Assembly (NCBI GenBank): GCA_031272655.1
Contig: JAISTJ010000085.1
Coordinates: forward strand, 1 to 8,843
Direction of reading: 5' to 3'
Source of the DNA: Tannerella sp.
GTDB lineage: Bacteria > Bacteroidota > Bacteroidia > Bacteroidales > Tannerellaceae
DNA length: 8,843 bases
Under the pieces are notes generated by a model that did no database searches, was not told where the DNA came from, and saw nothing but the letters and a program-made list of their open reading frames with translations. The position numbers were made by a program, and so were the translations under genes. Shown here piece by piece: positions 1 to 6,943 of this stretch. The number at the start of each line of letters is the position of its first letter. Within the stretch, counting starts at the first letter, position 1.

Positions 1-210
1 ATGCACCTCAATATGTCCGAGATTTTCTCGAAAGAGGATTTCACGATAGTCAAAAATCCGGGCAAGGAGAATATGGAAATCATTACCAAAGAAGGGGATA
101 AAATCAACAAATATACGCCTTCGGCAGAACAGTCGGCGGGCAAAAAGGGCAAGCGCGTTGGCATCGCCTACGAACTCGAAAACGGGGAAATAATCTATGT
201 GCCTGAATAG
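1..210 (+). CDS. Small hypothetical protein, possibly a 3' fragment
   Basis: I do not recognise this 69-residue protein. It is hydrophilic and rich in Lys and Glu, with no membrane segment, signal peptide or cysteine. A basic patch (GKKGKR, about residues 47-52) is followed by a short acidic, beta-prone tail ending in IIYVPE. The reading frame is open to the first base of the window, so ATG at 1 could be the true start or an internal Met of a longer gene that begins outside. A second in-frame ATG at 13 (MSEIF...) is equally plausible, and no ribosome-binding region can be seen. The stop is TAG at 208-210, followed in the same frame by TAG at 214 and TGA at 223. It converges on the symporter gene at 331. 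Codon use looks like that of its neighbours, which favours real coding, but no function can be given. Confidence 0.5.
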   Translation: MHLNMSEIFSKEDFTIVKNPGKENMEIITKEGDKINKYTPSAEQSAGKKGKRVGIAYELENGEIIYVPE

Positions 211-330
211 TTGTAGCAGAAGTGAATTGGCTGTCTGCTGCGGCTCGGGCGCAGTTACGACAATCTGGTTTCGGGCAGCGAGCGACTTGCATACCTCTAT
301 GACAAAAGCAAGATAAGGTTTGTGAATCAG
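211..330. other. Convergent intergenic region with a weak stem-loop
   Basis: This 120-bp gap separates the 3' end of the first gene from the 3' end of the symporter. GTAGCAG at 213-219 can pair with CTGCTGC at 235-241 (seven pairs, one of them G-U, 15-nt loop), but no T-tract follows, so it is at best a weak terminator. No clear terminator for the symporter was seen on the minus strand. From 226 onward the plus frame used by the first gene is open again and reads like protein (…SYDNLVSGSERLAYLYDK…). This is treated as a possible decayed coding remnant and not annotated as a gene. Confidence 0.3.
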
Positions 331-1599
331 TTATTTATCCACTATCGAAGCAATCACCGCATCGCCTGTTACATTTACAGATGTACGCACCATGTCGAGT
401 GGGCGGTCTATTCCGAGAATGAGCGCCAGCCCTTCGGCAGGTATGCCTACCGCCGTAAGTACTATCGTCAAAATAACAAAACTGCCGCCGGGGATGGCAG
501 GTGTGCCGATAGATGAAATTACAGCCATACCGACTATCACAAGTAACTGCGTGATACTCAGGTCTATGCCCAGAACTTGCGCTATAAACAGCACTGCGAT
601 AGTCTGATAGCAACTTGTGCCGTCCATATTGATAGTTGTGCCTATCGGTAGGATGAACGACGCCGTCTCTTCCGAAACACCAAGTTTCTTTTGCACCACA
701 TTCATCGTTACCGGCAATGTCGCCGCACTGCTACTCGTAGTGAAAGCAAACAACTGGACGGGGTACATCGCTTTCATAAATTTCTTCACGTTGATTTTTG
801 TAAAGAAGTGAACTACAAGGGGATAGAATATTAAAATCATGCTCAACAGCGCGAGGATAACCGAGATGGCATAGACGCCGAGCGCAGAAAAGATGCTCAA
901 ATCGCCCTCAAAATCGGTCAGAATGCCTGCCATAAGCGCCGCAACGCCGTAAGGTGCGAAGCGGATGATATAGTCCACCATCCTCAGTATTATATCGTTA
1001 AGTCCGTCTATGAAGTCTGTTACTGGTTTGATTTTTTCTGACTTGATAGTCAGCGCCGCAAAGCCAAAAAATAGCGCGAAAAAGATGACCTGCAACATGC
1101 GCGAGTTGTCGGTCGCCGCGTCAACGACGTTGTTTGGCACGATGTCTTCTATGAATGCCAGCGGTCCTTTGTTCTTGGTAGAGAGCGCCTCCGCTTCTTT
1201 CTGCGCCGCAGTCTCAAGGTATTGCGCTTGAATATGCTCTACCTTAGCCTTGTCAACCAACGCTCCCGGCTTCACGGTTAATCCTACCGACAGCCCTACC
1301 GAAACGGCTATGATTGAGGTCATTACATAAAACAGCAGCGCCTTGCCGCCTATGCGTGAAAACGAACTGACGTCTTTCAGCCCCGCCAAACCCTTTATCA
1401 GCGAGACAAATACAAGCGGTATGGCTATCAGTTGCAACAGCCGTATAAACAGCCGCCCGAACGGATAAATCCAGTTGTTAACTAACTCTACATGGTTTAT
1501 TTTCAGCGCAATACCGCCAATAATAATACCTACAATCATCCCCAGAATAATCTGCAGATACAGCGGGATGGAACGTTTGGGTCTTGGTTTTTGTGTCAT
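331..1599 (-). CDS. Dicarboxylate/amino acid:cation symporter (DAACS family), probably for glutamate/aspartate
   Basis: This 422-residue inner-membrane secondary transporter belongs to the GltP/GltPh/EAAT family, which imports acidic amino acids or C4-dicarboxylates with H+ or Na+. Length and layout are complete: a basic N-terminus (KPRPKR), then the family's eight transmembrane helices and two re-entrant hairpins. HP1 carries the serine-rich tip TTSSSAATLP (287-296). TM7 carries INMDGT (323-328), the cation-site motif. HP2 carries GTPAIPGGS (365-373). TM8 reads GIDRPLDMVRTSVNVTGD (396-413), placing Asp398, Asp402, Arg405, Asn409 and Asp413 at the GltPh positions D390, D394, R397, N401 and D405. 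Retention of both the amino-group Asp (402) and the carboxylate Arg (405) favours an acidic amino acid over succinate-type DctA substrates, where the Asp is replaced. That specificity is an inference. The gene has its own promoter at 1651-1681 and lies downstream of cysS and the thioesterase. The coupling ion cannot be told from sequence alone. Confidence 0.93.
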   Translation of the reverse strand: MTQKPRPKRSIPLYLQIILGMIVGIIIGGIALKINHVELVNNWIYPFGRLFIRLLQLIAIPLVFVSLIKGLAGLKDVSSFSRIGGKALLFYVMTSIIAVSVGLSVGLTVKPGALVDKAKVEHIQAQYLETAAQKEAEALSTKNKGPLAFIEDIVPNNVVDAATDNSRMLQVIFFALFFGFAALTIKSEKIKPVTDFIDGLNDIILRMVDYIIRFAPYGVAALMAGILTDFEGDLSIFSALGVYAISVILALLSMILIFYPLVVHFFTKINVKKFMKAMYPVQLFAFTTSSSAATLPVTMNVVQKKLGVSEETASFILPIGTTINMDGTSCYQTIAVLFIAQVLGIDLSITQLLVIVGMAVISSIGTPAIPGGSFVILTIVLTAVGIPAEGLALILGIDRPLDMVRTSVNVTGDAVIASIVDK

Positions 1600-1650
1600 A
1601 TCTTAATACTTTCAGTTGGCATAACTTGTAATTTTTGTTTATTATGACTG

Positions 1651-1681
1651 CAAATTTACTAATAATTATTGAAATAGCAAA
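1651..1681 (-). promoter_or_regulatory. Bacteroidota-type promoter for the symporter gene
   Basis: Read on the minus strand, TAAATTTG (complement of 1651-1658) matches the Bacteroidota -7 consensus TAnnTTTG exactly. A TTTG element (complement of 1678-1681) lies upstream with a 19-bp spacer, the usual spacing for the -33 box. The expected transcription start is near 1645, giving a leader of roughly 45 nt before the ATG at 1599. The -33 box lies just past the thioesterase stop codon, so the symporter can be expressed independently of cysS. No Shine-Dalgarno sequence is visible. Confidence 0.7.
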
Positions 1682-1686
1682 ATTTT

Positions 1687-2094
1687 TTAGGTTATCGGCT
1701 CGAAGGGCAGCTCTGTACCCTTGTTGTATCCCATACCGGTGAATGAGGCGATGAGGTCGCCGGCTTCGTTAGTTACTTTGACCTCGATGCTCGAAATCTT
1801 GCCGCGGTTAAAGGTCTCGCGGGCGTCGGCATAGAGAAAGCCGCTGCTTTCTGCCTTGTAGAAATAGATGTTGGACGAGATGGATAGTATGAGGCGCGCG
1901 TGGCTGTTGACCGCCGCTGCGAAAGCGAGGTCGGCAAGCGTGAAGATGGCGCCGCCCTGACATACCCCGCCGCCGTTGAGGTGCTGCGGCGTTATCTCCA
2001 TACGCGCACGAGCCGTGCCGTTGCCCACTTCGAGCAACTCTATCCCCGCCCCCTCCGCAAATCTGTCGTTCTTAAAAAAATCTTTTACCGTCAT
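1687..2094 (-). CDS. PaaI-family hotdog-fold thioesterase
   Basis: This 135-residue protein is the size of a single-hotdog 4HBT-type thioesterase, which hydrolyses acyl-CoA esters in the cytosol, usually as a tetramer. The core motif is HLNGGGVCQGGAIFTLAD (38-55) followed by LAFAAAVNS (56-64). In PaaI proteins the Asp of TLAD (here Asp55) is the catalytic carboxylate, on the long central helix. A later strand carries SSNIYFYKAESSG (73-85), where the family has its conserved Y/F-K-P/A region. The usual HGG before the helix is QGG here (Gln46). I recall this as a recurrent form in Bacteroidota but could not check. The start lies 7 bp after the cysS stop, so the two are almost certainly co-transcribed and perhaps translationally coupled. 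The substrate is unknown; phenylacetate-pathway neighbours are absent, so a general acyl-CoA housekeeping role is as likely as the PaaI role. Confidence 0.88.
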   Translation of the reverse strand: MTVKDFFKNDRFAEGAGIELLEVGNGTARARMEITPQHLNGGGVCQGGAIFTLADLAFAAAVNSHARLILSISSNIYFYKAESSGFLYADARETFNRGKISSIEVKVTNEAGDLIASFTGMGYNKGTELPFEPIT

Positions 2095-2101
2095 ATAATC
2101 A

Positions 2102-3568
2102 TTAAATAGTCCATTCAGCGCCGTCTTTGGTGTCTTTGATGCGAAAGCCCAGCGCGCTGAGTTCGTTGCGTATCCTGTCGCTCGTAGCCCAGTCTTTGTT
2201 GGCTTTCGACTGTTGGCGGATAGCGAGCAGCAGGTCTATGGCTTTGCGGTAGGGTTCGAGGTCGGCGCCCTCCGAAGAGGCTGTGGCGGCTTGAAGACCG
2301 AGAATATCTTCGATGAAGAGGTGGAAAACGTCCTGCAGTTCGGAAAGGTCGGCGGCGCTGATGCTGCCGTTGCCGTCCTTGACGGTGTTGACAGCCTTAC
2401 AAGCGTCGAAGAGGTGCGAAATCACTACCGGCGTGTTCATATCGTCGCAGATAGCCTCTTCGCAGCGGGTGCGCAGACCGGCGACATAGACCGTCGTAGT
2501 TGCCGTCGGCTGCAGTTTCTGCAAGTGCGCGTAAGCCTCCAACAGCCGCGCCAAACCTTTCTCGGCCGACTGCAGCGCCTCGTTACTGAAATCCACCGTG
2601 CTGCGATAGTGCGCCTGAAGGATGAAGAAACGTATCGTCATCGGCGCGTAGGGCTGCTGCAAAAGCGGACTGCCGCCGGTAAAGAACTCTTCCAAAGTGA
2701 TGAAGTTGCCGAGCGACTTGCCCATCTTCTGTCCGTTGATGGTTATCATGTTGTTGTGCATCCAGTAGCGCACTATGTCGTGTCCCTGTGCCGCCACCGC
2801 CTGTGCTATTTCGCACTCGTGATGCGGGAAAATCAAATCCATGCCGCCGCCGTGTATGTCGAACTGTTCGCCAAGATACTTGCGCCCCATAGCCGTACAC
2901 TCGCAGTGCCAGCCCGGAAAGCCCTCGCTCCACGGCGACTGCCAGCGCATTATATGCTCCGGCTGAGCCTTTTTCCAGAGCGCAAAGTCAATAGGGTTAC
3001 GCTTCTCTTCCTGACCGTCTAATTCGCGGGTCGTGTTGAGCATGTCGTCAATGTTACGGTTCGACAGTATGCCGTAGCGATGCGCCTTGTTGTACTTCTC
3101 GACGTCGAAATACACCGAGCCGTCGCTGACGTAGGCGTATCCGTTGTCCAATATCTGCTGTACAAGCGCTATCTGCTCCATGATATGCCCTGAGGCGTGT
3201 GGCTCTATGCTTGGCGGCAGTACGTTCAGCCTCTCCATCGCCTTATGATAGCGAAGAGTGTAATACTGAACCACTTCCATCGGTTCTAACTGTTCTATGC
3301 GGGCTTTCTTGGCTATCTTGTCCTCGCCCGCGTCGGCGTCGTGTTCAAGATGACCTACGTCGGTGATGTTACGCACGTAGCGCACCTTGTAGCCGAGATG
3401 TCGCAGCAGACGGAAGAGTACGTCGAAAGTGATAGCCGGACGCGCATGCCCCAGATGCGGGTCGCCATAGACCGTCGGCCCGCACACATACATCCCCGCA
3501 AGCGGCGGGTGAAGCGGCGCAAAAACCTCTTTCTCGCGCGTCAAAGTATTGTAAATTGTCAAATTCAT
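2102..3568 (-). CDS. cysS: Cysteinyl-tRNA synthetase
   Basis: This class I aminoacyl-tRNA synthetase charges tRNA-Cys with cysteine in the cytosol, using ATP. At 488 residues it has the family's usual full length. The Rossmann catalytic domain starts with [17 protein letters not shown] (27-43), which contains the HIGH-type motif HLGH (38-41) and the first zinc ligand Cys29. Further zinc ligands by alignment to the E. coli enzyme are Cys224 (in HCECTAM), His249 and Glu253 (in FPHHECE). The KMSKS loop is KMGKS (281-285), followed by LGN. The C-terminal helical DALR-type domain covers about 320-430, and the tail ends [11 protein letters not shown], the usual family ending. The start at 3568 is right because [14 protein letters not shown] is the conserved N-terminus. 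It is the first gene of a unit with the thioesterase and diverges from the antiporter gene. Nothing is missing. Confidence 0.98.
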   Translation of the reverse strand: MNLTIYNTLTREKEVFAPLHPPLAGMYVCGPTVYGDPHLGHARPAITFDVLFRLLRHLGYKVRYVRNITDVGHLEHDADAGEDKIAKKARIEQLEPMEVVQYYTLRYHKAMERLNVLPPSIEPHASGHIMEQIALVQQILDNGYAYVSDGSVYFDVEKYNKAHRYGILSNRNIDDMLNTTRELDGQEEKRNPIDFALWKKAQPEHIMRWQSPWSEGFPGWHCECTAMGRKYLGEQFDIHGGGMDLIFPHHECEIAQAVAAQGHDIVRYWMHNNMITINGQKMGKSLGNFITLEEFFTGGSPLLQQPYAPMTIRFFILQAHYRSTVDFSNEALQSAEKGLARLLEAYAHLQKLQPTATTTVYVAGLRTRCEEAICDDMNTPVVISHLFDACKAVNTVKDGNGSISAADLSELQDVFHLFIEDILGLQAATASSEGADLEPYRKAIDLLLAIRQQSKANKDWATSDRIRNELSALGFRIKDTKDGAEWTI

Positions 3569-3581
3569 CTCTTTTTTGATG

Positions 3582-3589
3582 CAAAAGTA
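3582..3589 (-). promoter_or_regulatory. -7 box for cysS
   Basis: On the minus strand this reads TACTTTTG, matching TAnnTTTG, with a C after it as is common in Bacteroidota. It lies 13 bp upstream of the cysS start, implying a very short leader. No TTG -33 element was found at the expected 19-21 bp, so the match is to the -7 box only. It is the mirror image of the box at 3611-3618. Confidence 0.5.
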
Positions 3590-3610
3590 ATAAATTTTTA
3601 AATAATTCTT

Positions 3611-3618
3611 TACTTTTG
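3611..3618 (+). promoter_or_regulatory. -7 box for the NhaC-type antiporter gene
   Basis: TACTTTTG, followed by C, matches the Bacteroidota -7 consensus TAnnTTTG and lies 23 bp upstream of the ATG at 3642. The expected start site is near 3624-3626, giving a leader of under 20 nt. No clear TTG -33 element is present upstream, where the sequence is A/T-rich. There is no strong Shine-Dalgarno sequence; the region before the ATG is AAAGAAAATCAG. Confidence 0.5.
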
Positions 3619-3641
3619 CGACTGTTTTTAAAGAAAATCAG

Positions 3642-5084
3642 ATGGAAAATAATCCTTTTAAGAGGCCTTCGCCATGGCTTTCGGTAACGCCGGTGCTGGT
3701 GTTGGTTTGCCTTTTGTTTCTGGCTGTCAGGCTGTTTGGAAGCGATACTCTCAACGGCGCAAGCCAGATAGTGCTTATTATCGCTACTGCTGTCTGTGCA
3801 GTATTAGCAACGCTTTTCTGTGGAACATCATGGAAGCAAATTGAAGACGCTATCGTAAGCAACATCACTAAGGTATCCGTTGCATTGCTCATATTGCTGC
3901 TGATAGGGGCGCTGTCGGGGACATGGATGGTAAGCGGCGTCATCCCTACATTAATATATTACGGGATGATGATTATCAATCCGGACTTCTATCTTGCCAC
4001 AACATGTATCATTTGCGCGGCAGTGTCTTTGATGACCGGCAGCTCATGGACTACGGTAGCTACCATTGGCATCGCGCTGTTAGGCGTCGGTATGGCGCAG
4101 GGGTTCTCGGCAGGGTGGATAGGAGGCGCTATCATCTCCGGCGCTTATTTTGGGGACAAGATTTCGCCGCTGTCCGATACCACCGTCCTCGCCTCAGCCG
4201 TTACAGAGACGCCTCTGTTCGTGCATATCCGCTATATGATGATTACGACCGTGCCTTCCATCACTATTGCGCTGATAATCTTTACTATAGCAGGGTTTTC
4301 ACATCACAGCGCCCCTGTTTTAGAGGTAACCTCGTTCACTTCCTCGCTTCGTTCCACTTTCAACATCTCGCCATGGCTGTTGATAGTACCTGTCTTTATG
4401 GCTTTTATGATAGCCCGCAGAGCGCCTTCGTTAGTTACGTTGTTCTGCTCTGCGCTCATCGCCGCAGTGTTCGGACTTATATTCCAACCTCATATACTTC
4501 AACAGATTGCAGGAGAAGATGTTAGCGGTTTGATGGCTCAAGGCAAAGGCTTCTTAACATCTATATTCGGAAGTACGCATATTCAGACCGGACTTGACGA
4601 GCTTGACGAACTCGTTGCTACGCGGGGTATGGCCGGGATGATGAACACTGTATGGCTGATAATATGTGCGATGTGCTTTGGCGGCGCAATGACGGCAAGC
4701 GGTATGCTGGCAAGTATCATCTCCGTATTCACCCGCTTTATGAAGAAAACAGCAGGGATGGTTGCCTCAACGGTGGTCTCAGGTCTGTGTTTCAATATCT
4801 TGACAAGCGACCAGTATCTCTCTATCATTCTGACAGGCAACATGTACAAGGATATTTTCCGCGAGAAAGGCTACGAGAGCCGACTGCTAAGCCGCTCGGC
4901 GGAAGACAGCGCCACCGTTACATCGCCGCTCATCCCTTGGAACACTTGCGGTATGACGCAGGCAACCGTACTCGGAATCCCAACTCTTACCTACCTGCCT
5001 TACGCCTTCTTTAACCTCGTCAGCCCGCTGATGAGCATACTTGTGGCAGCTACAGGATATAAAATCTTTAGAGTTAAGAGATAA
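3642..5084 (+). CDS. nhaC: NhaC-type Na+/H+ antiporter
   Basis: This 480-residue polytopic inner-membrane protein expels Na+ in exchange for H+, contributing to sodium and pH homeostasis. Family landmarks in order are: a cytosolic proline-rich start (FKRPSPWLSVTPVLVL); GALSGTWMVSGVIPTLIYYG (89-108); MTGSSWTTVATIG (131-143); GAYFGDKISPLSDTTVLAS (167-185), the most diagnostic stretch, with Asp172 and Asp179 as likely ion-path residues; and EDSATVTSPLIPWNTCG (421-437). About 11-12 membrane segments are expected. A soluble loop at about 285-330 (…LDELDELVATRG) separates the two halves. Length matches NhaC. The same family contains MleN-type malate/lactate antiporters, so the organic-acid alternative cannot be excluded. 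The start is supported by the -7 box at 3611-3618. The last four codons and the stop (RVKR-TAA) fall in a GAGTTAAGAGATAAGAG repeat that runs into the downstream intergenic repeat array. Confidence 0.92.
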   Translation: MENNPFKRPSPWLSVTPVLVLVCLLFLAVRLFGSDTLNGASQIVLIIATAVCAVLATLFCGTSWKQIEDAIVSNITKVSVALLILLLIGALSGTWMVSGVIPTLIYYGMMIINPDFYLATTCIICAAVSLMTGSSWTTVATIGIALLGVGMAQGFSAGWIGGAIISGAYFGDKISPLSDTTVLASAVTETPLFVHIRYMMITTVPSITIALIIFTIAGFSHHSAPVLEVTSFTSSLRSTFNISPWLLIVPVFMAFMIARRAPSLVTLFCSALIAAVFGLIFQPHILQQIAGEDVSGLMAQGKGFLTSIFGSTHIQTGLDELDELVATRGMAGMMNTVWLIICAMCFGGAMTASGMLASIISVFTRFMKKTAGMVASTVVSGLCFNILTSDQYLSIILTGNMYKDIFREKGYESRLLSRSAEDSATVTSPLIPWNTCGMTQATVLGIPTLTYLPYAFFNLVSPLMSILVAATGYKIFRVKR

Positions 5085-5351
5085 GAGTTTATGAGTTTAT
5101 GAGTTTATAAGTTTTTCTTTGTTTTCGTTTGTTTTCGTTTGTTTTTCTTAGTTTGAAGTTTAAAGTTTATAAGTTTGAGGTTTGAAGTTTTCTATAGTTT
5201 TTTATGGTTTTCTTTTTTTTTTGCAGTTTTGGATAAACAAACAGAAACAAAAGAAACATAATAAAACAACCAGAAACAAATAAAAACAAATAAAAACAAA
5301 ATCACTCATCACTCATCACTCATAGTTTTATTTTTTATTTTACAAAAGTTA
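5085..5351. repeat. Low-complexity intergenic region of short tandem repeats
   Basis: This 267-bp gap is built almost entirely of short tandem repeats. In order: ATGAGTTT octamers at 5091-5106 followed by ATAAGTTT at 5107-5114; the decamer GTTTTCGTTT at 5121-5140 with a degenerate third copy; AGTTTGA-type heptamers at about 5150-5178; a T-run near 5212-5222; A-rich AAACAAA/GAAACAAA units and an AACAAATAAA decamer at about 5230-5300; and ATCACTC heptamers at 5301-5321. The plus strand is T/G-rich up to about 5222 and A/C-rich from about 5230 to 5323, so the two halves are roughly self-complementary and the outer units (ATGAGT against ACTCAT) are inverted. No ORF, tRNA or clear promoter was found. 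TAAGTTTG at 5170-5177 fits the -7 consensus but is probably a by-product of the repeats. The promoter of the downstream ABC unit must lie here or further upstream. Confidence 0.85.
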
Positions 5352-6845
5352 ATGATACAAAGACAATTACAGCAGCATCAATCGAAAGCGTTCCGTAGAA
5401 ATCCAATGTTTGAACGCAACCTCGCTATGCGAATTTTTATGGGAGTAATGCTCGCTTTTGTGGTAGCAGAGTATTTTGCTCTTGGTCTTGTACTTGACAA
5501 GATACTTGTTGAGGTAGGCACATACGACTTGGCAATCAGCGTATTCAATTCTGTTTTACCATATATCTTCGCAGGCGATTTCCTTATTAAGTTCTTTTTC
5601 AAGAGCAATCAGTCTATGCAGATAGCGCCATATCTGACGTTGCCGATAAACAAAAACACTCTCTTTAACTTCCTGCTTCGCAAGGAGTTTGTAAGTTTGT
5701 GGAACATGTATCTGTTGCCGCTTGTCATACCGTTTGCTTTTAAGGCTGTATTGCCATATTTCGGTTTTACCGCAACATTAGCCTATATTGTAGCGTTCTG
5801 GCTGCTTTGCATTGCTTCAAGCATGCTTGTAACATTAGTTAATAACTTGCTGAGTAAGAGCTGGTGGGCTTTTTTGCTTGCCGGTATCATCGTCGCTGCG
5901 CCTTACTTCCTGTTTTTTGTCTGCAAGTTTAATACAGGCGACTATTCTTTTCATTTTGGAGAAGCATTGCTGAACTTTAATTGGATAGCATATCTATCTG
6001 TGCTACTTTGTATTATGTTGTTATGGGTTACTAACAGACTGCTTATGCGGCAGGGATTATATCGTGAACTTCAAGGCGAAAAGGTTGAGAAAATATCATC
6101 TTTTTCAAGCCTCTCGTTCCTTGACCGTTTCGGCGCTGTCGGCGATTTTATCAACCTCGAAATTAAGATGATAATGCGTGCTCCGCGTATTAAAAAACAG
6201 ATGCTAATGTCGCCTGCCATCATAATCGGGCTTTATCTATATATGCTGTATGTGCCCGGAAATACCTTTATGGAAGGCAATAAGTCAATATTTTTCCTGT
6301 ATGGCATAATGTCGCTCGGATTAGCCGGTATTATCATGGGACAATATATCTTTGTAGCCGAATCAGCTCATTTTGACGGACTTGCAGCGCGTCCTCTGTC
6401 TCTTTTCGACATGCTGCGCGGCAAATATTTTCTGTATTGCGCTTATTCAGTGATTATTACGCTTATCTTACTGCTTCCTGCCTTTCAGGGCAAGATAAGC
6501 GCTTTCCTGCTTATTTCGATGTTGCCTTATGTTACCGGACCTGTCTATTTCATCATCTTCCAGAACACTGTCTATAATAAAACTCATTTTGACCTGTTCG
6601 ATAAAGGGATGATGAACTGGCGAGGTCAGTCCGGCAATATGATAGCTTTTTCAATGATGACCATGTTTGTTCCTGTGATAATAATCCTTATACTCAATGA
6701 GTATTTTAACGAAACAGCAACATGCTGGTTTATGCTCATTTCGGGATTAGCTTTCACTTTGACCTCTCAACTCTGGCTATCATGGATTTACAAACGCTTC
6801 CTGAAAAGGAAATATAAAAATATGGAAGGTTTCAGGAGCAAATGA
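5352..6845 (+). CDS. DUF5687-type ABC transporter membrane protein
   Basis: This 497-residue membrane protein resembles the DUF5687 family, the permease half of an uncharacterised ABC-2-like transporter of Bacteroidota. I recognise the N-terminal form (LQQHQSKAFRRNPMFERNLAMRIFMG, a basic cytosolic stretch leading into the first helix) and the cytosolic signature HFDGLAARPLSLFDMLRGKYF (340-360). By eye there are about 12 hydrophobic segments: roughly 27-49, 61-83, 117-136, 139-165, 170-191, 208-227, 285-301, 311-334, 357-377, 382-404, 432-449 and 456-478. A large charged cytosolic loop (230-284) lies between the halves. The tail KRFLKRKYKNMEGFRSK is strongly basic, as expected for a cytosolic end. 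The start at 5352 keeps the conserved N-terminus; Met19 would remove it. It is followed after 98 bp by the ATPase gene, its likely partner. Substrate and direction are unknown; export is the guess from the ABC-2-like ATPase. Confidence 0.85.
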   Translation: MIQRQLQQHQSKAFRRNPMFERNLAMRIFMGVMLAFVVAEYFALGLVLDKILVEVGTYDLAISVFNSVLPYIFAGDFLIKFFFKSNQSMQIAPYLTLPINKNTLFNFLLRKEFVSLWNMYLLPLVIPFAFKAVLPYFGFTATLAYIVAFWLLCIASSMLVTLVNNLLSKSWWAFLLAGIIVAAPYFLFFVCKFNTGDYSFHFGEALLNFNWIAYLSVLLCIMLLWVTNRLLMRQGLYRELQGEKVEKISSFSSLSFLDRFGAVGDFINLEIKMIMRAPRIKKQMLMSPAIIIGLYLYMLYVPGNTFMEGNKSIFFLYGIMSLGLAGIIMGQYIFVAESAHFDGLAARPLSLFDMLRGKYFLYCAYSVIITLILLLPAFQGKISAFLLISMLPYVTGPVYFIIFQNTVYNKTHFDLFDKGMMNWRGQSGNMIAFSMMTMFVPVIIILILNEYFNETATCWFMLISGLAFTLTSQLWLSWIYKRFLKRKYKNMEGFRSK

Positions 6846-6853
6846 TTAATGTT

Positions 6854-6931
6854 GAATTGAGAATTGAGAATTGAGAATTAAGAGTTAAGAGCCTCAAACT
6901 CATAAACTCATAAACTCATAAACTCATAAAC
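6854..6931. repeat. Heptamer and octamer tandem repeats between permease and ATPase genes
   Basis: Five heptamers run from 6854 to 6888 (GAATTGA three times, then GAATTAA, then GAGTTAA). After a short GAGCCTC spacer, four exact AAACTCAT octamers run from 6896 to 6927, with a partial AAAC after them. The array fills most of the 98-bp gap between two genes that should be co-transcribed. The octamer block is the reverse complement of the ATGAGTTT block at 5085-5108, with a 24-bp perfect inverted match. The 11-bp AGAGTTAAGAG at 6881-6891 also occurs as a direct repeat at 5070-5080. Confidence 0.9.
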
Positions 6932-6943
6932 AATAATAGTATT

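Noticed and set aside
213..241. Stem-loop as a rho-independent terminator
   Set aside because: The stem is only seven pairs with a 15-nt loop and is followed by GC-rich sequence with no T-tract.
104..292. A 62-codon minus-strand frame with several cysteines (CPKPDCRNC)
   Set aside because: The cysteine cluster hints at a metal site, but the frame overlaps the first gene antisense, has no homologous pattern I know and no promoter; more likely chance.
2213..3022. A 269-codon open frame on the plus strand
   Set aside because: It is antisense to cysS, whose motifs are complete and unmistakable; the translation is rich in Arg, Val and His with no recognisable domain, as expected of a GC-rich antisense shadow.
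3923..4525. A 200-codon open frame on the plus strand in another frame
   Set aside because: It lies wholly inside the NhaC-type gene and its translation (rich in Arg, Tyr and His) is typical of an out-of-frame shadow.
5170..5177. TAAGTTTG as a promoter -7 box for the DUF5687 gene
   Set aside because: It matches the consensus but is generated by the surrounding AGTTT repeats, has no TTG element at 19-21 bp upstream and lies about 175 bp before the start.
6896..6927. Possible CRISPR-like array
   Set aside because: The AAACTCAT units are 8 bp with no spacers between them, so this is a simple tandem repeat and not repeat-spacer DNA; no cas gene is present.
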